Assembly (NCBI GenBank): GCA_964484135.1
Contig: CAZAEL010000005.1
Coordinates: 1 to 64,000, forward strand
Direction of reading: 5' to 3'
DNA: 64,000 nt
Source of the DNA: CAZAEL01 sp964484135
GTDB lineage: Bacteria > Elusimicrobiota > Elusimicrobia > FEN-1173
Below, one piece after another: positions 7,864-15,819 of the stretch (positions are counted from its first letter, which is position 1; the number at the start of each line of letters is the position of its first letter). Position numbers and translations under genes: made by a program. The notes under the pieces were generated by a model. That model did not search any database. It was not told the DNA's origin and worked only from the letters and a program-made list of their open reading frames with translations.

Positions 7864-8835
7864 ATGAACCTCCTGCAGCCGCTCAGCACCATCCTGGTGG
7901 CGGACGACGACCGCACCGCCCAGCAGACGCTGGAAGCCCTTCTGACGGGCCAGGGATACAGGGTTGTCTTCGCCCACAACGGCGAAGAGGCGTTGATCCG
8001 CGTCCAGGAGGCCAAGCCGGACCTCTGCGTCCTGGACATCGACATGCCGCGGCTGAACGGCCTGGAGGTCTGCCGGCGGATCAAATCGGACGAAGAAACC
8101 CGCCTCCTGCCCGTCATCATGCTCACGGGTCTTTCCCCGGAGCAGGAAAAGCTCAAGGCCCTGGAATCCGGCTGCGACGATTTTCTCACCAAACCCATCC
8201 AGCACGCCGAACTCCTGGCGCGCATCCGCTCCCTGCTCAGGCTTAAGAACCTGACCGACGCCCTGGAAAACGCCGAGGTGGTGCTGTTCACCCTGGCGCG
8301 CACCATCGAGGCCAAGGACCGGTACACCCTGGGCCACGCCGACCGCGTGGCCCGTTACGCCGTCACCCTGGGACGGGCCCTGGGCATGGACGCGGAAAAA
8401 ATAGAGCTTTTGCGCAAAGGGGGCATCCTTCACGACATCGGCAAGCTGGGCGTGCCGGACGCGATCTTGCAGAAAGAGGGCCCCCTGGACGTGAACGAGT
8501 GGGAGGTCATGCGCCGGCACCCCACCATCGGCTGCGAAATCTGCCAGCGGCTCAAGGGCATGAAGGACGTCATCCCGGTCATCCGGCACCACCATGAGCG
8601 GCTGGACGGCACCGGGTATCCCGACGGGCTCAAGGCCCACATGATCCCGGACATCGTCCGCGTGGTGAACATCGTGGACATCTACGACGCCCTCACCACC
8701 CGCCGTTCCTACAAGGAGGCTTTCCCCGCGGCCAAGGCCTTCCGCATCCTCTGGGAAGAGGTGGAGCGCGGCTGGTGGGACGGGGACATCCTCAAGGTCT
8801 GGGAAAACATGATCCGCAAGAACAAGGTCCCCTGA
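7864..8835 (+). CDS. HD-GYP response regulator (c-di-GMP phosphodiesterase)
   Basis: A 323-residue two-domain protein. The receiver (about residues 8-125) has D14-D15, phosphoacceptor D58 in CVLDIDMP, T88 and K110. The HD-GYP domain (about 140-323) has LGHADRV, the HD pair H190-D191 in ILHDIGK, and RHHHERLDGTGYPDGL with the full GYP signature. All expected metal ligands are visible, so it should hydrolyse cyclic di-GMP when phosphorylated. No Shine-Dalgarno is seen and the promoter lies next to the start. Exopolysaccharide loci such as the one downstream are often under c-di-GMP control, but a link here is inference. Confidence 0.94.
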   Translation: MNLLQPLSTILVADDDRTAQQTLEALLTGQGYRVVFAHNGEEALIRVQEAKPDLCVLDIDMPRLNGLEVCRRIKSDEETRLLPVIMLTGLSPEQEKLKALESGCDDFLTKPIQHAELLARIRSLLRLKNLTDALENAEVVLFTLARTIEAKDRYTLGHADRVARYAVTLGRALGMDAEKIELLRKGGILHDIGKLGVPDAILQKEGPLDVNEWEVMRRHPTIGCEICQRLKGMKDVIPVIRHHHERLDGTGYPDGLKAHMIPDIVRVVNIVDIYDALTTRRSYKEAFPAAKAFRILWEEVERGWWDGDILKVWENMIRKNKVP

Positions 8836-8871
8836 TCCATACCCCCGCCGCCCCCGGTCCCTCCCCCATTT

Positions 8872-8880
8872 TGGTATAAT
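8872..8880 (+). promoter_or_regulatory. Extended -10 box directly before nadK
   Basis: TGG followed by a perfect TATAAT (8875-8880), with no recognisable -35. The sequence TTTGGTAwAATG is shared with the HD-GYP promoter. Transcription would begin near 8887, about 6 bases before the ATG at 8893, and no ribosome-binding site is present. Confidence 0.6.
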
Positions 8881-8892
8881 GGCCGTCGACTG

Positions 8893-9714
8893 ATGCGCAT
8901 CGCCTCGGTGGTGGTCTTCCACAATCCGGAGAAACCGGCGGCCCGCCGGGAATTGCCCCGCCTGAAAGCCTGGCTTCGCAAACGCGGCGTGCGCCTCCTG
9001 CCGCCGTCCCAGGCCGCCCGCGCCCAGCTGGCCGTGGCCCTGGGGGGGGACGGCACCCTGCTTTGGGCCGCGCGCTGTCTGGCGCCCTGGGGCGTGCCGG
9101 TGCTGGGCGTGAACCTGGGGCACCTGGGTTTTTTGGCCGGCACGGACCTGAAACGTCTGTACCGGGCCCTGGACGGCCTGCGGCGGGACAAACTGACCCT
9201 GTCCGAGCGGATGATGCTGCGGGTCAGCCCGCCCCGCGGGCGGGAACAGCTGGCTTTGAACGACTGCGTCATCCGGGTGAGCGCCTCGGCCCGCGCCATC
9301 CGGTTGTCCGCCTGGGTGGACCGCCGGTACCTGGGCACGTACGTGGGCGACGGCCTCATCCTGTCCACGCCCACGGGCTCCACCGCCTACTCCCTGGCGG
9401 CGTCCGGGCCCATCGTGGAGCCGGAACTGGACGTGATCCTGCTCACGCCCATCTGCGCCCACAGCCTGTCCCAGCGGCCCGTGATCCTGTCTCCCCGCAG
9501 CGACCTGGAGATCCGCGTGGAGGGCCGCGGCCGGCGGGAGGCGGTGTCCCTGTCCCTGGACGGCCAGGTGAATTTTCCTCTGCGCGTGGGGGACCGCGTG
9601 CGCGTCCGCTCCGCGTCGGAGCGGTTCCGCGTCTTTTCCGAGGGGCGGCCCTACTTTTCCCTCTTGCGGGAAAAGCTGGGGTGGGGCGAGAATGAACAAA
9701 GGCGTGAGAGGTGA
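8893..9714 (+). CDS. nadK: NAD kinase
   Basis: A 273-residue ATP-NAD kinase that makes NADP in the cytoplasm. The catalytic GGDGT motif is at residues 51-55. GVNLGHLGFLA (about 72-82) and STPTGSTAYSLAASGPIVEP (about 156-175) are the family's NAD-binding signatures, and LALNDCVI has the conserved Asn-Asp pair. Length is slightly below the usual ~290. The gene sits between the HD-GYP regulator and recN; nadK next to recN is a common bacterial arrangement. Translation probably starts without a leader. Confidence 0.95.
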   Translation: MRIASVVVFHNPEKPAARRELPRLKAWLRKRGVRLLPPSQAARAQLAVALGGDGTLLWAARCLAPWGVPVLGVNLGHLGFLAGTDLKRLYRALDGLRRDKLTLSERMMLRVSPPRGREQLALNDCVIRVSASARAIRLSAWVDRRYLGTYVGDGLILSTPTGSTAYSLAASGPIVEPELDVILLTPICAHSLSQRPVILSPRSDLEIRVEGRGRREAVSLSLDGQVNFPLRVGDRVRVRSASERFRVFSEGRPYFSLLREKLGWGENEQRRER

Positions 9715-9715
9715 G

Positions 9716-9734
9716 AAGTGAAAGGTTTTCACTT
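9716..9734. repeat. 8-bp hairpin between nadK and recN
   Basis: AAGTGAAA (9716-9723) and TTTCACTT (9727-9734) are exact reverse complements around a 3-base loop, beginning just after the nadK stop. No T-run follows, so it is weak as a terminator. It could be an operator or an mRNA processing hairpin. Confidence 0.45.
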
Positions 9735-9754
9735 TCCGCGTCCCATTTGAAACG

Positions 9755-11434
9755 ATGTTAAATGACCTGTCCGTCAAGAATTTCGCCCTCATCGAGGACA
9801 CCCACCTGGAGTTTTCGGAGGGGCTGAACGTGCTCACCGGCGAGACCGGCGCCGGCAAGACCCTGCTGGTGGAGGCCCTGGGCCTGGCCCTGGGCGACAA
9901 GGCCGGCGCCCACCAGGTCCGCAAGGGGGCCCCGCGCCTGACCGTGGTCGCGGGTTTTTCCGTCTCCTCCGCCAAGCTGAAGGTCCTTTTGCGGGAGCTG
10001 GACATGGAGGCCGATGGAGAAGAGCTCCTCCTGCGGCGGGAGGTGGACGCCTCCGGACGGTCCCGGGGCTTCGTCAACGACAGCCCGGTCAACCTGTCCA
10101 CCCTGTCCCGGCTGGGGGAACGGCTGGTGTACATGCACGGCCAGCACGACCACCAGCTCCTGCTCAAGCCTTCGGAACAGCGGGACCTGTTGGACGATTT
10201 CGGCCGCCTGGCCGCCCAGCGGGAGGCGGTGTCCCAGGCGTACGTGGCCTGGCGGGATTTGTTCTCGGAACAGGAAGCGCTGTCTTTGTCCGAACAGGAG
10301 CGGGCCCAGCGCGTCGATCTTTACCGTTTCCAGGTGCAGGAGCTGCAGGCCGCCCAGCCCAAGCCCGACGAAGACGAGGCCCTGGAGCGGCTCCTGCCCC
10401 AGCTCAAGAACGGGGAACGCCTCAAGAACCTGTCCCAGGAGGCCCACGGGCTCTTGTACGGCGAAGAAGGCTCGGCCCTGGACAAGATCCGCAAGGTCCA
10501 GCGGGACCTGGAGGGTCTGCAGAACTTGGGCGCGGACTTGAACGAGACGGTCGAGATGGTGCAGGAGGCCGTGATCCGCCTGGAAGAGGCGGCCCGCGGC
10601 CTGGAGGATTTCGGCAGCAAGGTGGACGTGGACCCCCAGCGGCTGGACGAGGTCCTGGGCCGCCTGGACCTGCTGGGAAAGCTCAAAAGGAAGTACGGCC
10701 CCACCCTGGCGGACGTCCTGGCCCATCAAAAGAAGGCGGAGGAGGACCTGCGCCGCCTGGAGAACACGGAGGAGCGGACCCGCGACCTGTCCCGCAAACT
10801 GGCGGAGGCGGAGGCGCGGCTCAAAGACTGCTCCGAGGAGCTGACGCGGGCCCGGCAGTCCGCGGCGAAGAAGCTTTCCGCGGCCGTGGAAAAGGAATTC
10901 CGCGAGGTGGGCCTGCCCCACGCCCTGTTCGGCGCGGCGGTGGAGAAAAACGGCGACGGCGCGTACGGCGCGGCCGGCTGGGACCAGGTGACGTTCCTGT
11001 TCACCCCCAACCCCGGCGAAGGCCGTCAGCCCCTGGCGGAGGTGGCCTCGGGCGGGGAGCTGTCCCGGGTGATGCTGGCCCTGGCCACGGTCCTGGCCCG
11101 GACGGACGCGGTCCCCACCCTGGTGTTCGACGAGATCGACGCGGGCGTGGGCGGCACCCTGGGCGCTGCCGTGGGCAGGAAGCTGGCGCGCCTGGGCAAG
11201 AGCCACCAGGTGCTCTGCATCACGCACCTGGCCACCATCGCGGCCTGCGCGCGGAGCCATTTCCGGGTGGAGAAGGACGTCAAGAAGGACCGGACGCGGA
11301 CCCTGCTCAAGCGGCTGTCCGAGGAGGAGCGGGTCACGGAGATCGCCCGCATGTTCGGCAGCGCGGACGCGGACGAGGGCTCCATCAGCGTCCGGCACGC
11401 GCGGGAACTTTTGGAATCGTCCCAAACAAGCTGA
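9755..11434 (+). CDS. recN: DNA repair ATPase RecN
   Basis: A 559-residue SMC-like ATPase of normal RecN length. Walker A GETGAGKT is at residues 29-36. A long coiled-coil middle (about 160-400, rich in Leu/Glu/Arg heptads) separates it from the C-terminal head with the signature ASGGELSRVMLAL and Walker B TLVFDEIDAGVGG. QVLCITHLATIAACA follows as expected. RecN gathers broken DNA ends in double-strand break repair. Start ATG 9755 gives the typical opening LNDLSVKNFALIE. The stop codon is already part of a long inverted repeat that fills the next intergenic space. Confidence 0.96.
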   Translation: MLNDLSVKNFALIEDTHLEFSEGLNVLTGETGAGKTLLVEALGLALGDKAGAHQVRKGAPRLTVVAGFSVSSAKLKVLLRELDMEADGEELLLRREVDASGRSRGFVNDSPVNLSTLSRLGERLVYMHGQHDHQLLLKPSEQRDLLDDFGRLAAQREAVSQAYVAWRDLFSEQEALSLSEQERAQRVDLYRFQVQELQAAQPKPDEDEALERLLPQLKNGERLKNLSQEAHGLLYGEEGSALDKIRKVQRDLEGLQNLGADLNETVEMVQEAVIRLEEAARGLEDFGSKVDVDPQRLDEVLGRLDLLGKLKRKYGPTLADVLAHQKKAEEDLRRLENTEERTRDLSRKLAEAEARLKDCSEELTRARQSAAKKLSAAVEKEFREVGLPHALFGAAVEKNGDGAYGAAGWDQVTFLFTPNPGEGRQPLAEVASGGELSRVMLALATVLARTDAVPTLVFDEIDAGVGGTLGAAVGRKLARLGKSHQVLCITHLATIAACARSHFRVEKDVKKDRTRTLLKRLSEEERVTEIARMFGSADADEGSISVRHARELLESSQTS

Positions 11435-11516
11435 TGCCGAATTCCGGATACCCGATGCCGGAAGAGGCGGGAAGAAACAGTCTCAAAGTTTTTGCCGGTA
11501 TCCGGAATCGGGCATC
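11433..11516. repeat. Long inverted repeat between recN and the oxidoreductase gene
   Basis: GATGCC (11433-11438) plus ATTCCGGATACC (11441-11452) pair with GGTATCCGGAAT (11497-11508) plus GGCATC (11511-11516). This is a 20-bp stem with two mismatched positions and a 44-base loop. A further copy of the GATGCC word lies inside the loop (11454-11459), and another, inverted, just after the stem (11518-11523). No T-run follows. It could end recN transcripts, shield them, or be a mobile palindrome. Confidence 0.7.
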
Positions 11517-11536
11517 TGGCATCACAAGGAGAGCGT

Positions 11537-14500
11537 GTGGATAAACGGTTCATCAAAGAAGACGGTCTGGAAGCCTTCACCGGCAACGAGCTCCTGCTCA
11601 AGGGGGCGCTGGAGGGGGGCGTGGCCCTGATCACCGGATATCCCGGCTCCCCGGTGTCCGAGGTGTTCGACGCGGTCAGCCAGGTCTCCGAACTTTTGAT
11701 CGAACAGGGCATCGTGGCCCAGATGGCCAACAACGAGGCCCTGGCCGCGGCCCGGTTGAACGGCGCCCGGCTGGCGGACCTGCGGGCCATGGCCATCATG
11801 AAGTCCGTGGGCATGCACGTGGCCGCGGACGGACTGGCCATCGGCAACCTGGCCGAGTCCCGCCGGCCCAACGGCGGCGCCCTGGTGGTGGTGGGGGACG
11901 ACCCCTGGAACGAGACCACCCAGATCAACTCCGATTCCCGTTTCCTCTGCCAGCACCTGAACATGCCGGTGCTGGAACCCTCCACCTTCCAGGAGCTCAA
12001 GGACTGGCTCCGGCACGGCTTCGAGCTTTCCGGCCACGCGGACCTGTACGTGGGATACGTCATCACCACCAACCAGGCCGACGGCGGGGGCGTGGTGCGC
12101 TGCCGCCCCAACCTGTATCCGGCCATCAACCGGCACCAGCGGACCGTCCTGTCCTCGGCGCAGATGCGCGTGGAGGACACGGTCATGATCCCGCCCCACA
12201 CCTCCTGGCGGGAGGCCACCCTCGGCGCCCGGTTCCAGCGGTTCCTGGAGTCCGTGCGCCAGCGGGGGCTCAACCGGATCGACGACGGCGCGGAGCGGGC
12301 GTCCGTGGGGTTCGTCTCCTCCGGCCTGCCCTACTGCTACCTCACCCAGGCCCTGCGGGAGATGGGCGTGGAGGGACGGTTCCCGGTCCTGAAATGGGGC
12401 GTGACCTATCCCCTGGAGGAAGGCATCCTCTTGGACTTCGCCCGCCGGGTGGACCAGATCTACGTGGTGGAGGAAAAACGGGAGTTCCTGGAATCCCAGG
12501 TGGTGTCCCTGCTGCAGCGGGCGGTGCAGGCCGGGCGGCTCTCCAGGATGCCCGCGGTGTGGGGCAAGAAGTTTCCGGACGAGCGGGACGGCATCCCCTC
12601 GGTGCGGGGCTTGAACGTGTCGGTCCTGATCGAGCGGCTGGCGCCGCTGTTCCAGTCCCGGCTCATCCCCGCGCCCAAGGACCTGCCCGGCCAGTGGCAG
12701 GCGGCGCTCCAGACCGTGCAGGAAACGGCCGTGGTGGAGGCCAAGATCCCGGTCCGCACCCCGACCTTCTGCCCGGGCTGCCCGCACCGGGACTCCTCCG
12801 TCGTGACCAAGGAGATGAAGCGGGACCTGCTGGACACGGCGTACATGCGGGAGAAGCACGGCCGGGAACCCCTGGACGTGATCTTCCACGGCGAGTCCGG
12901 CTGCCACTCCATGCTCCAGTTCGAGCCCAACGTGGGCCTCATGCAGGACTACTCCGGCATGGGCCTGGGCGGCGGCACGGGTTCCGGCATGGACCCCTTC
13001 ATCAGCAACAAGCAGGTGGTGTTCCTGGGCGACTCCACCTTTTTCCATTCCGGCATGCTGGCGGTGTCCGACTCCATCAAGAACCGGCAGGACATCACGT
13101 ACATCATCCTGGAAAACAAGACCACGGCCATGACCGGCCACCAGCCCACGCCCGGCACCGAGACCGACCTGCTTTTCCAGAAGACCTTCGCCCAGGACAT
13201 CGAGAACGTCATCCGCGGCATGGGCAAGGACACGGTGCCCATCTACCGGGTCAACCCCGCGTACCGCGACTCCTACCGCGCCCTGGTGGAGGAGGTGGTG
13301 CTCAAGGACGGGGTCAAGGTCATCATCGCGGACAAGGAGTGCGGCATCACGTACCAGCGCCGGGTCCGGCGGGAGAAAAAGCGGGTCATCCGCCTGCAGG
13401 GCTACCTGCCGGAGGAGCGGGTGATCAACGTCACCCCGGAGGTCTGCGAGTTCTGCCTGGAATGCACCCGGGCCACGGGCTGCCCGGGACTGACCGTGGA
13501 GGAGACGCTCCACGGCCCCAAGGTCATCACGGACAAATCTTTGTGCGTGGCGGACGGCGCCTGCTACAAGGGCAAGGTCTGCCCCTCCTTCGAGGAAGTG
13601 ATCATCCGCCGGCAGCAGCCGCCGGCGTCGCGGACCGCGGAGGCCCTGCAGGACCTGCCGCCGCCCCCGCGGCGCTCGTTCGACGACACGTGGTTCTGCT
13701 ACACCGCGGGCGTGGGCGGCATGGGCGCGGGCGTGGTGACCGGCATCCTGGTCCGGGCGGGCATCCTGGAAGGGTACCACGTGCTCTTCGCCGACAAAAA
13801 AGGCCTGGCCATCCGCAACGGCGGGGTGTTCGGCCACGTGGTGTTCTCCAAGAAGGAGCAGGTGCTCTCGCCCATCATCCCGTACGGACGGGCGGACGTG
13901 CTCCTGGGCATAGACATTTTGGAGGCGGCCCGCGGCCTGGACCCCAAGGTGAACCTGCGCGTGGCCACGCCCTCCCGCACCGCGGCCATCCTCAACACCC
14001 ACAAGATGCCCACCATCCGCACCATCATGGGCATGGACGATTTCCGCGCGCAGGACCTGGAAGACCTGGTCCGCAAGCACACCCGCGCCGACAAGTACCT
14101 GGGGGTGGACTTCGCGCTCATCTCCGAGGACCATTTCGGCAACAAGCTCTACGCCAACGTGCTCATGCTGGGGGCGGCCCTCCAGAAGGGGCTCCTGCCC
14201 GTCTCCGCGGAGAACATGGCCAAGGCGGTGCGGTCCACGGTGCCGCCCCACGAGCTGGAGGAAAACCTCCGGGCGCTGGAGCTGGGCCGGGCCATCGCCG
14301 CCCATCCCGAACGCTTCGCCCGGTTCGTGAACCGCCTGCCGGATTATTGGAGCGTCCTCTCGGACAAGGCGGACCTGCTCGGACGGCGCTGGTGGTTCGG
14401 CAAGCGCCTGGCGCGGGAGTACCGCAAAATGGTGGAGGAGGCGGTGCGGTGGATGGACCTGGACGAGCAGACCAACGCCCGCCTCGCCCAGTTCGTGTAC

Positions 14501-15121
14501 GACCTCATCCAGTACGACGGCCTGCCCTACGCGCGGCGGTACCTGGCGCGGCTCTGGGCCACGTACAAGAAGGACCAGAAGAACCGCGGTTTCGCCGCCA
14601 GCCGGGCGGTGCTGGAGAACCTGTACAAGGTCATGATCATCAAGGACGAGGTGTACGTGGCCCATCTGCTCACCTCGGAGGAAAAGTTCCGGCGGGACCG
14701 GGAGCGGTACGGCGCGGACGAAAGGCGGGGGGACCGTCTGGAATACGTGCACCTCAACCGGCCGCAGTTCACGCTCTTCGGCCGGGACATCGAATTCGAC
14801 CTCAGGTCCCGCAACTGGCAGCTCCGGATCATGAAGCGGCTGCGGTTCCTCAGGCGGCTCCTGCCGCAATGGCACGCCCGGGAGAAGGCTTTCCGCGACT
14901 GGTACGAGAACCTGGCGGACGGCTTCAACCTCTTCGCCGACGAGGAGCACTACCGTTTGTACGTCGAGGCGCTCAAGACCCCGGCGGCGGTGAACGGGTA
15001 CCGCAAGGTGCGGTACCCCAAGATGGCGGCGGCCCAGGCCGCGGCCGAGGAGCTGCTGGGCCGCCTGCGCCAGCGCCGCGCCGGCGCGCCGGCGCGCACG
15101 AACATCCGCAAAACATCCTAA
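11537..15121 (+). CDS. Fused indolepyruvate:ferredoxin oxidoreductase (alpha-beta)
   Basis: A 1194-residue single-chain 2-oxoacid (aryl pyruvate) oxidoreductase. Domains in order: an N-terminal pyrimidine-binding part (TGYPGSPVSEVFD near residue 34), the TPP-binding part (FCPGCPHRDSS near 410, GESGCHS near 453, FLGDSTFFHSG near 496), two ferredoxin-like Cys clusters (CEFCLECTRATGCPG near 637, CVADGACYKGKVCP near 673), a gamma/beta-type domain (GVGGMGAGVVTGIL near 737) and a ~290-residue C-terminal extension. It would turn arylpyruvates into aryl-acetyl-CoA with ferredoxin as acceptor. The GTG at 11537 has AAGGAG five bases upstream, so it is preferred over the earlier in-frame ATG at 11492. 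Substrate choice is not certain. Confidence 0.88.
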   Translation: MDKRFIKEDGLEAFTGNELLLKGALEGGVALITGYPGSPVSEVFDAVSQVSELLIEQGIVAQMANNEALAAARLNGARLADLRAMAIMKSVGMHVAADGLAIGNLAESRRPNGGALVVVGDDPWNETTQINSDSRFLCQHLNMPVLEPSTFQELKDWLRHGFELSGHADLYVGYVITTNQADGGGVVRCRPNLYPAINRHQRTVLSSAQMRVEDTVMIPPHTSWREATLGARFQRFLESVRQRGLNRIDDGAERASVGFVSSGLPYCYLTQALREMGVEGRFPVLKWGVTYPLEEGILLDFARRVDQIYVVEEKREFLESQVVSLLQRAVQAGRLSRMPAVWGKKFPDERDGIPSVRGLNVSVLIERLAPLFQSRLIPAPKDLPGQWQAALQTVQETAVVEAKIPVRTPTFCPGCPHRDSSVVTKEMKRDLLDTAYMREKHGREPLDVIFHGESGCHSMLQFEPNVGLMQDYSGMGLGGGTGSGMDPFISNKQVVFLGDSTFFHSGMLAVSDSIKNRQDITYIILENKTTAMTGHQPTPGTETDLLFQKTFAQDIENVIRGMGKDTVPIYRVNPAYRDSYRALVEEVVLKDGVKVIIADKECGITYQRRVRREKKRVIRLQGYLPEERVINVTPEVCEFCLECTRATGCPGLTVEETLHGPKVITDKSLCVADGACYKGKVCPSFEEVIIRRQQPPASRTAEALQDLPPPPRRSFDDTWFCYTAGVGGMGAGVVTGILVRAGILEGYHVLFADKKGLAIRNGGVFGHVVFSKKEQVLSPIIPYGRADVLLGIDILEAARGLDPKVNLRVATPSRTAAILNTHKMPTIRTIMGMDDFRAQDLEDLVRKHTRADKYLGVDFALISEDHFGNKLYANVLMLGAALQKGLLPVSAENMAKAVRSTVPPHELEENLRALELGRAIAAHPERFARFVNRLPDYWSVLSDKADLLGRRWWFGKRLAREYRKMVEEAVRWMDLDEQTNARLAQFVYDLIQYDGLPYARRYLARLWATYKKDQKNRGFAASRAVLENLYKVMIIKDEVYVAHLLTSEEKFRRDRERYGADERRGDRLEYVHLNRPQFTLFGRDIEFDLRSRNWQLRIMKRLRFLRRLLPQWHAREKAFRDWYENLADGFNLFADEEHYRLYVEALKTPAAVNGYRKVRYPKMAAAQAAAEELLGRLRQRRAGAPARTNIRKTS

Positions 15122-15204
15122 AAGGCTCTTTCCCGGACGCGCCCCCGCCGAAAAGAGGACGGGGCGAAGGGGGCGGGACGGACGACGTTCGGAAAGGGAA
15201 AAAC

Positions 15205-15795
15205 ATGATCAAAATTCGACGGGCCAAAATCACCGACGTGCGGGACATCCACAAGCTCCTGAACCATTTCGCGGAGCGCAAGGAGCTCCTGCCCCGGTCC
15301 ATCTCGGAGCTGTATGAAAACCTCCAGCAGTTCCACGTGGCCGACGACAGGGGCCGGGCCGTGGGGTGTTGCTCCCTGGCGGTGCAGTGGGACAACCTGG
15401 CCGAGGTCAAGGCCCTGGCCGTGGCCTCGGAGTACCAGGGGCGGGGCCTGGGCCGGAGGCTGCTGGAGGCCTGCCTGAAAGACGCGGAGAGCCTGGGCAT
15501 CACCCGGATCTTCACCCTCACCATGAAGGACGACTTCTTCAAGAAGTTCGGGTTCCGGCGGGTGGTCAAGAACAACCTGCCGCACAAGGTCTGGACCGAA
15601 TGCGTCCGTTGCCCCTATTTCCCCGACACCTGCGTGGAAATCGCCATGGTGCGGGACCTGGACGCCCGCGTCAAACCGCTTCCCGCCTTCAAGGCCGGGG
15701 ACCTGCCCAAGGACGGCACCGTCCCGACGGAGCCCATGGTGCCGAAAGAGCCCGAGTCTGACGTCAAGCCCGGGGTTTCCGGCCGCCGCCGCTGA
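15205..15795 (+). CDS. ArgA-like GNAT N-acetyltransferase
   Basis: A 196-residue acetyltransferase. Its N-terminal part (MIKIRRAKITDVRDIHKLL, then RKELLPRS) and the acetyl-CoA loop YQGRGLGRRLLEAC (about residues 75-88) match short N-acetylglutamate synthase-like GNATs. TLTMKDDFFKKFGFRRV and the pair CVRCPYFPDTC near residues 133-143 are also typical, as family members carry a Cys-rich patch there. If the match holds it makes N-acetylglutamate, the first step of arginine synthesis. The last ~40 residues are Pro/Lys-rich and not conserved-looking. GGAAAGGG precedes the ATG. No other arginine genes are near. Confidence 0.75.
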   Translation: MIKIRRAKITDVRDIHKLLNHFAERKELLPRSISELYENLQQFHVADDRGRAVGCCSLAVQWDNLAEVKALAVASEYQGRGLGRRLLEACLKDAESLGITRIFTLTMKDDFFKKFGFRRVVKNNLPHKVWTECVRCPYFPDTCVEIAMVRDLDARVKPLPAFKAGDLPKDGTVPTEPMVPKEPESDVKPGVSGRRR

Positions 15796-15803
15796 GGCCC
15801 TTC

Positions 15804-15819
15804 TCCCCCGTCCGGGGGA
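15804..15819. terminator. Possible bidirectional hairpin terminator
   Basis: TCCCCC (15804-15809) and GGGGGA (15814-15819) form a perfect 6-bp stem in the 24-base gap between two convergent genes. The position suits a shared terminator, but there is no T-run on either side. Confidence 0.35.

Noticed and set aside
11522..14950. A 1142-codon minus-strand frame opposite the fused oxidoreductase
   Set aside because: A shadow of the real gene: composition dominated by His, Gly, Arg and Val, no motifs, no start signal.
15140..15175. CGCCCCC...GGGGGCG inverted repeat before the ArgA-like gene
   Set aside because: Only 7 bp in very GC-rich sequence, no T-run and a long loop; such pairs arise easily by chance at this composition.
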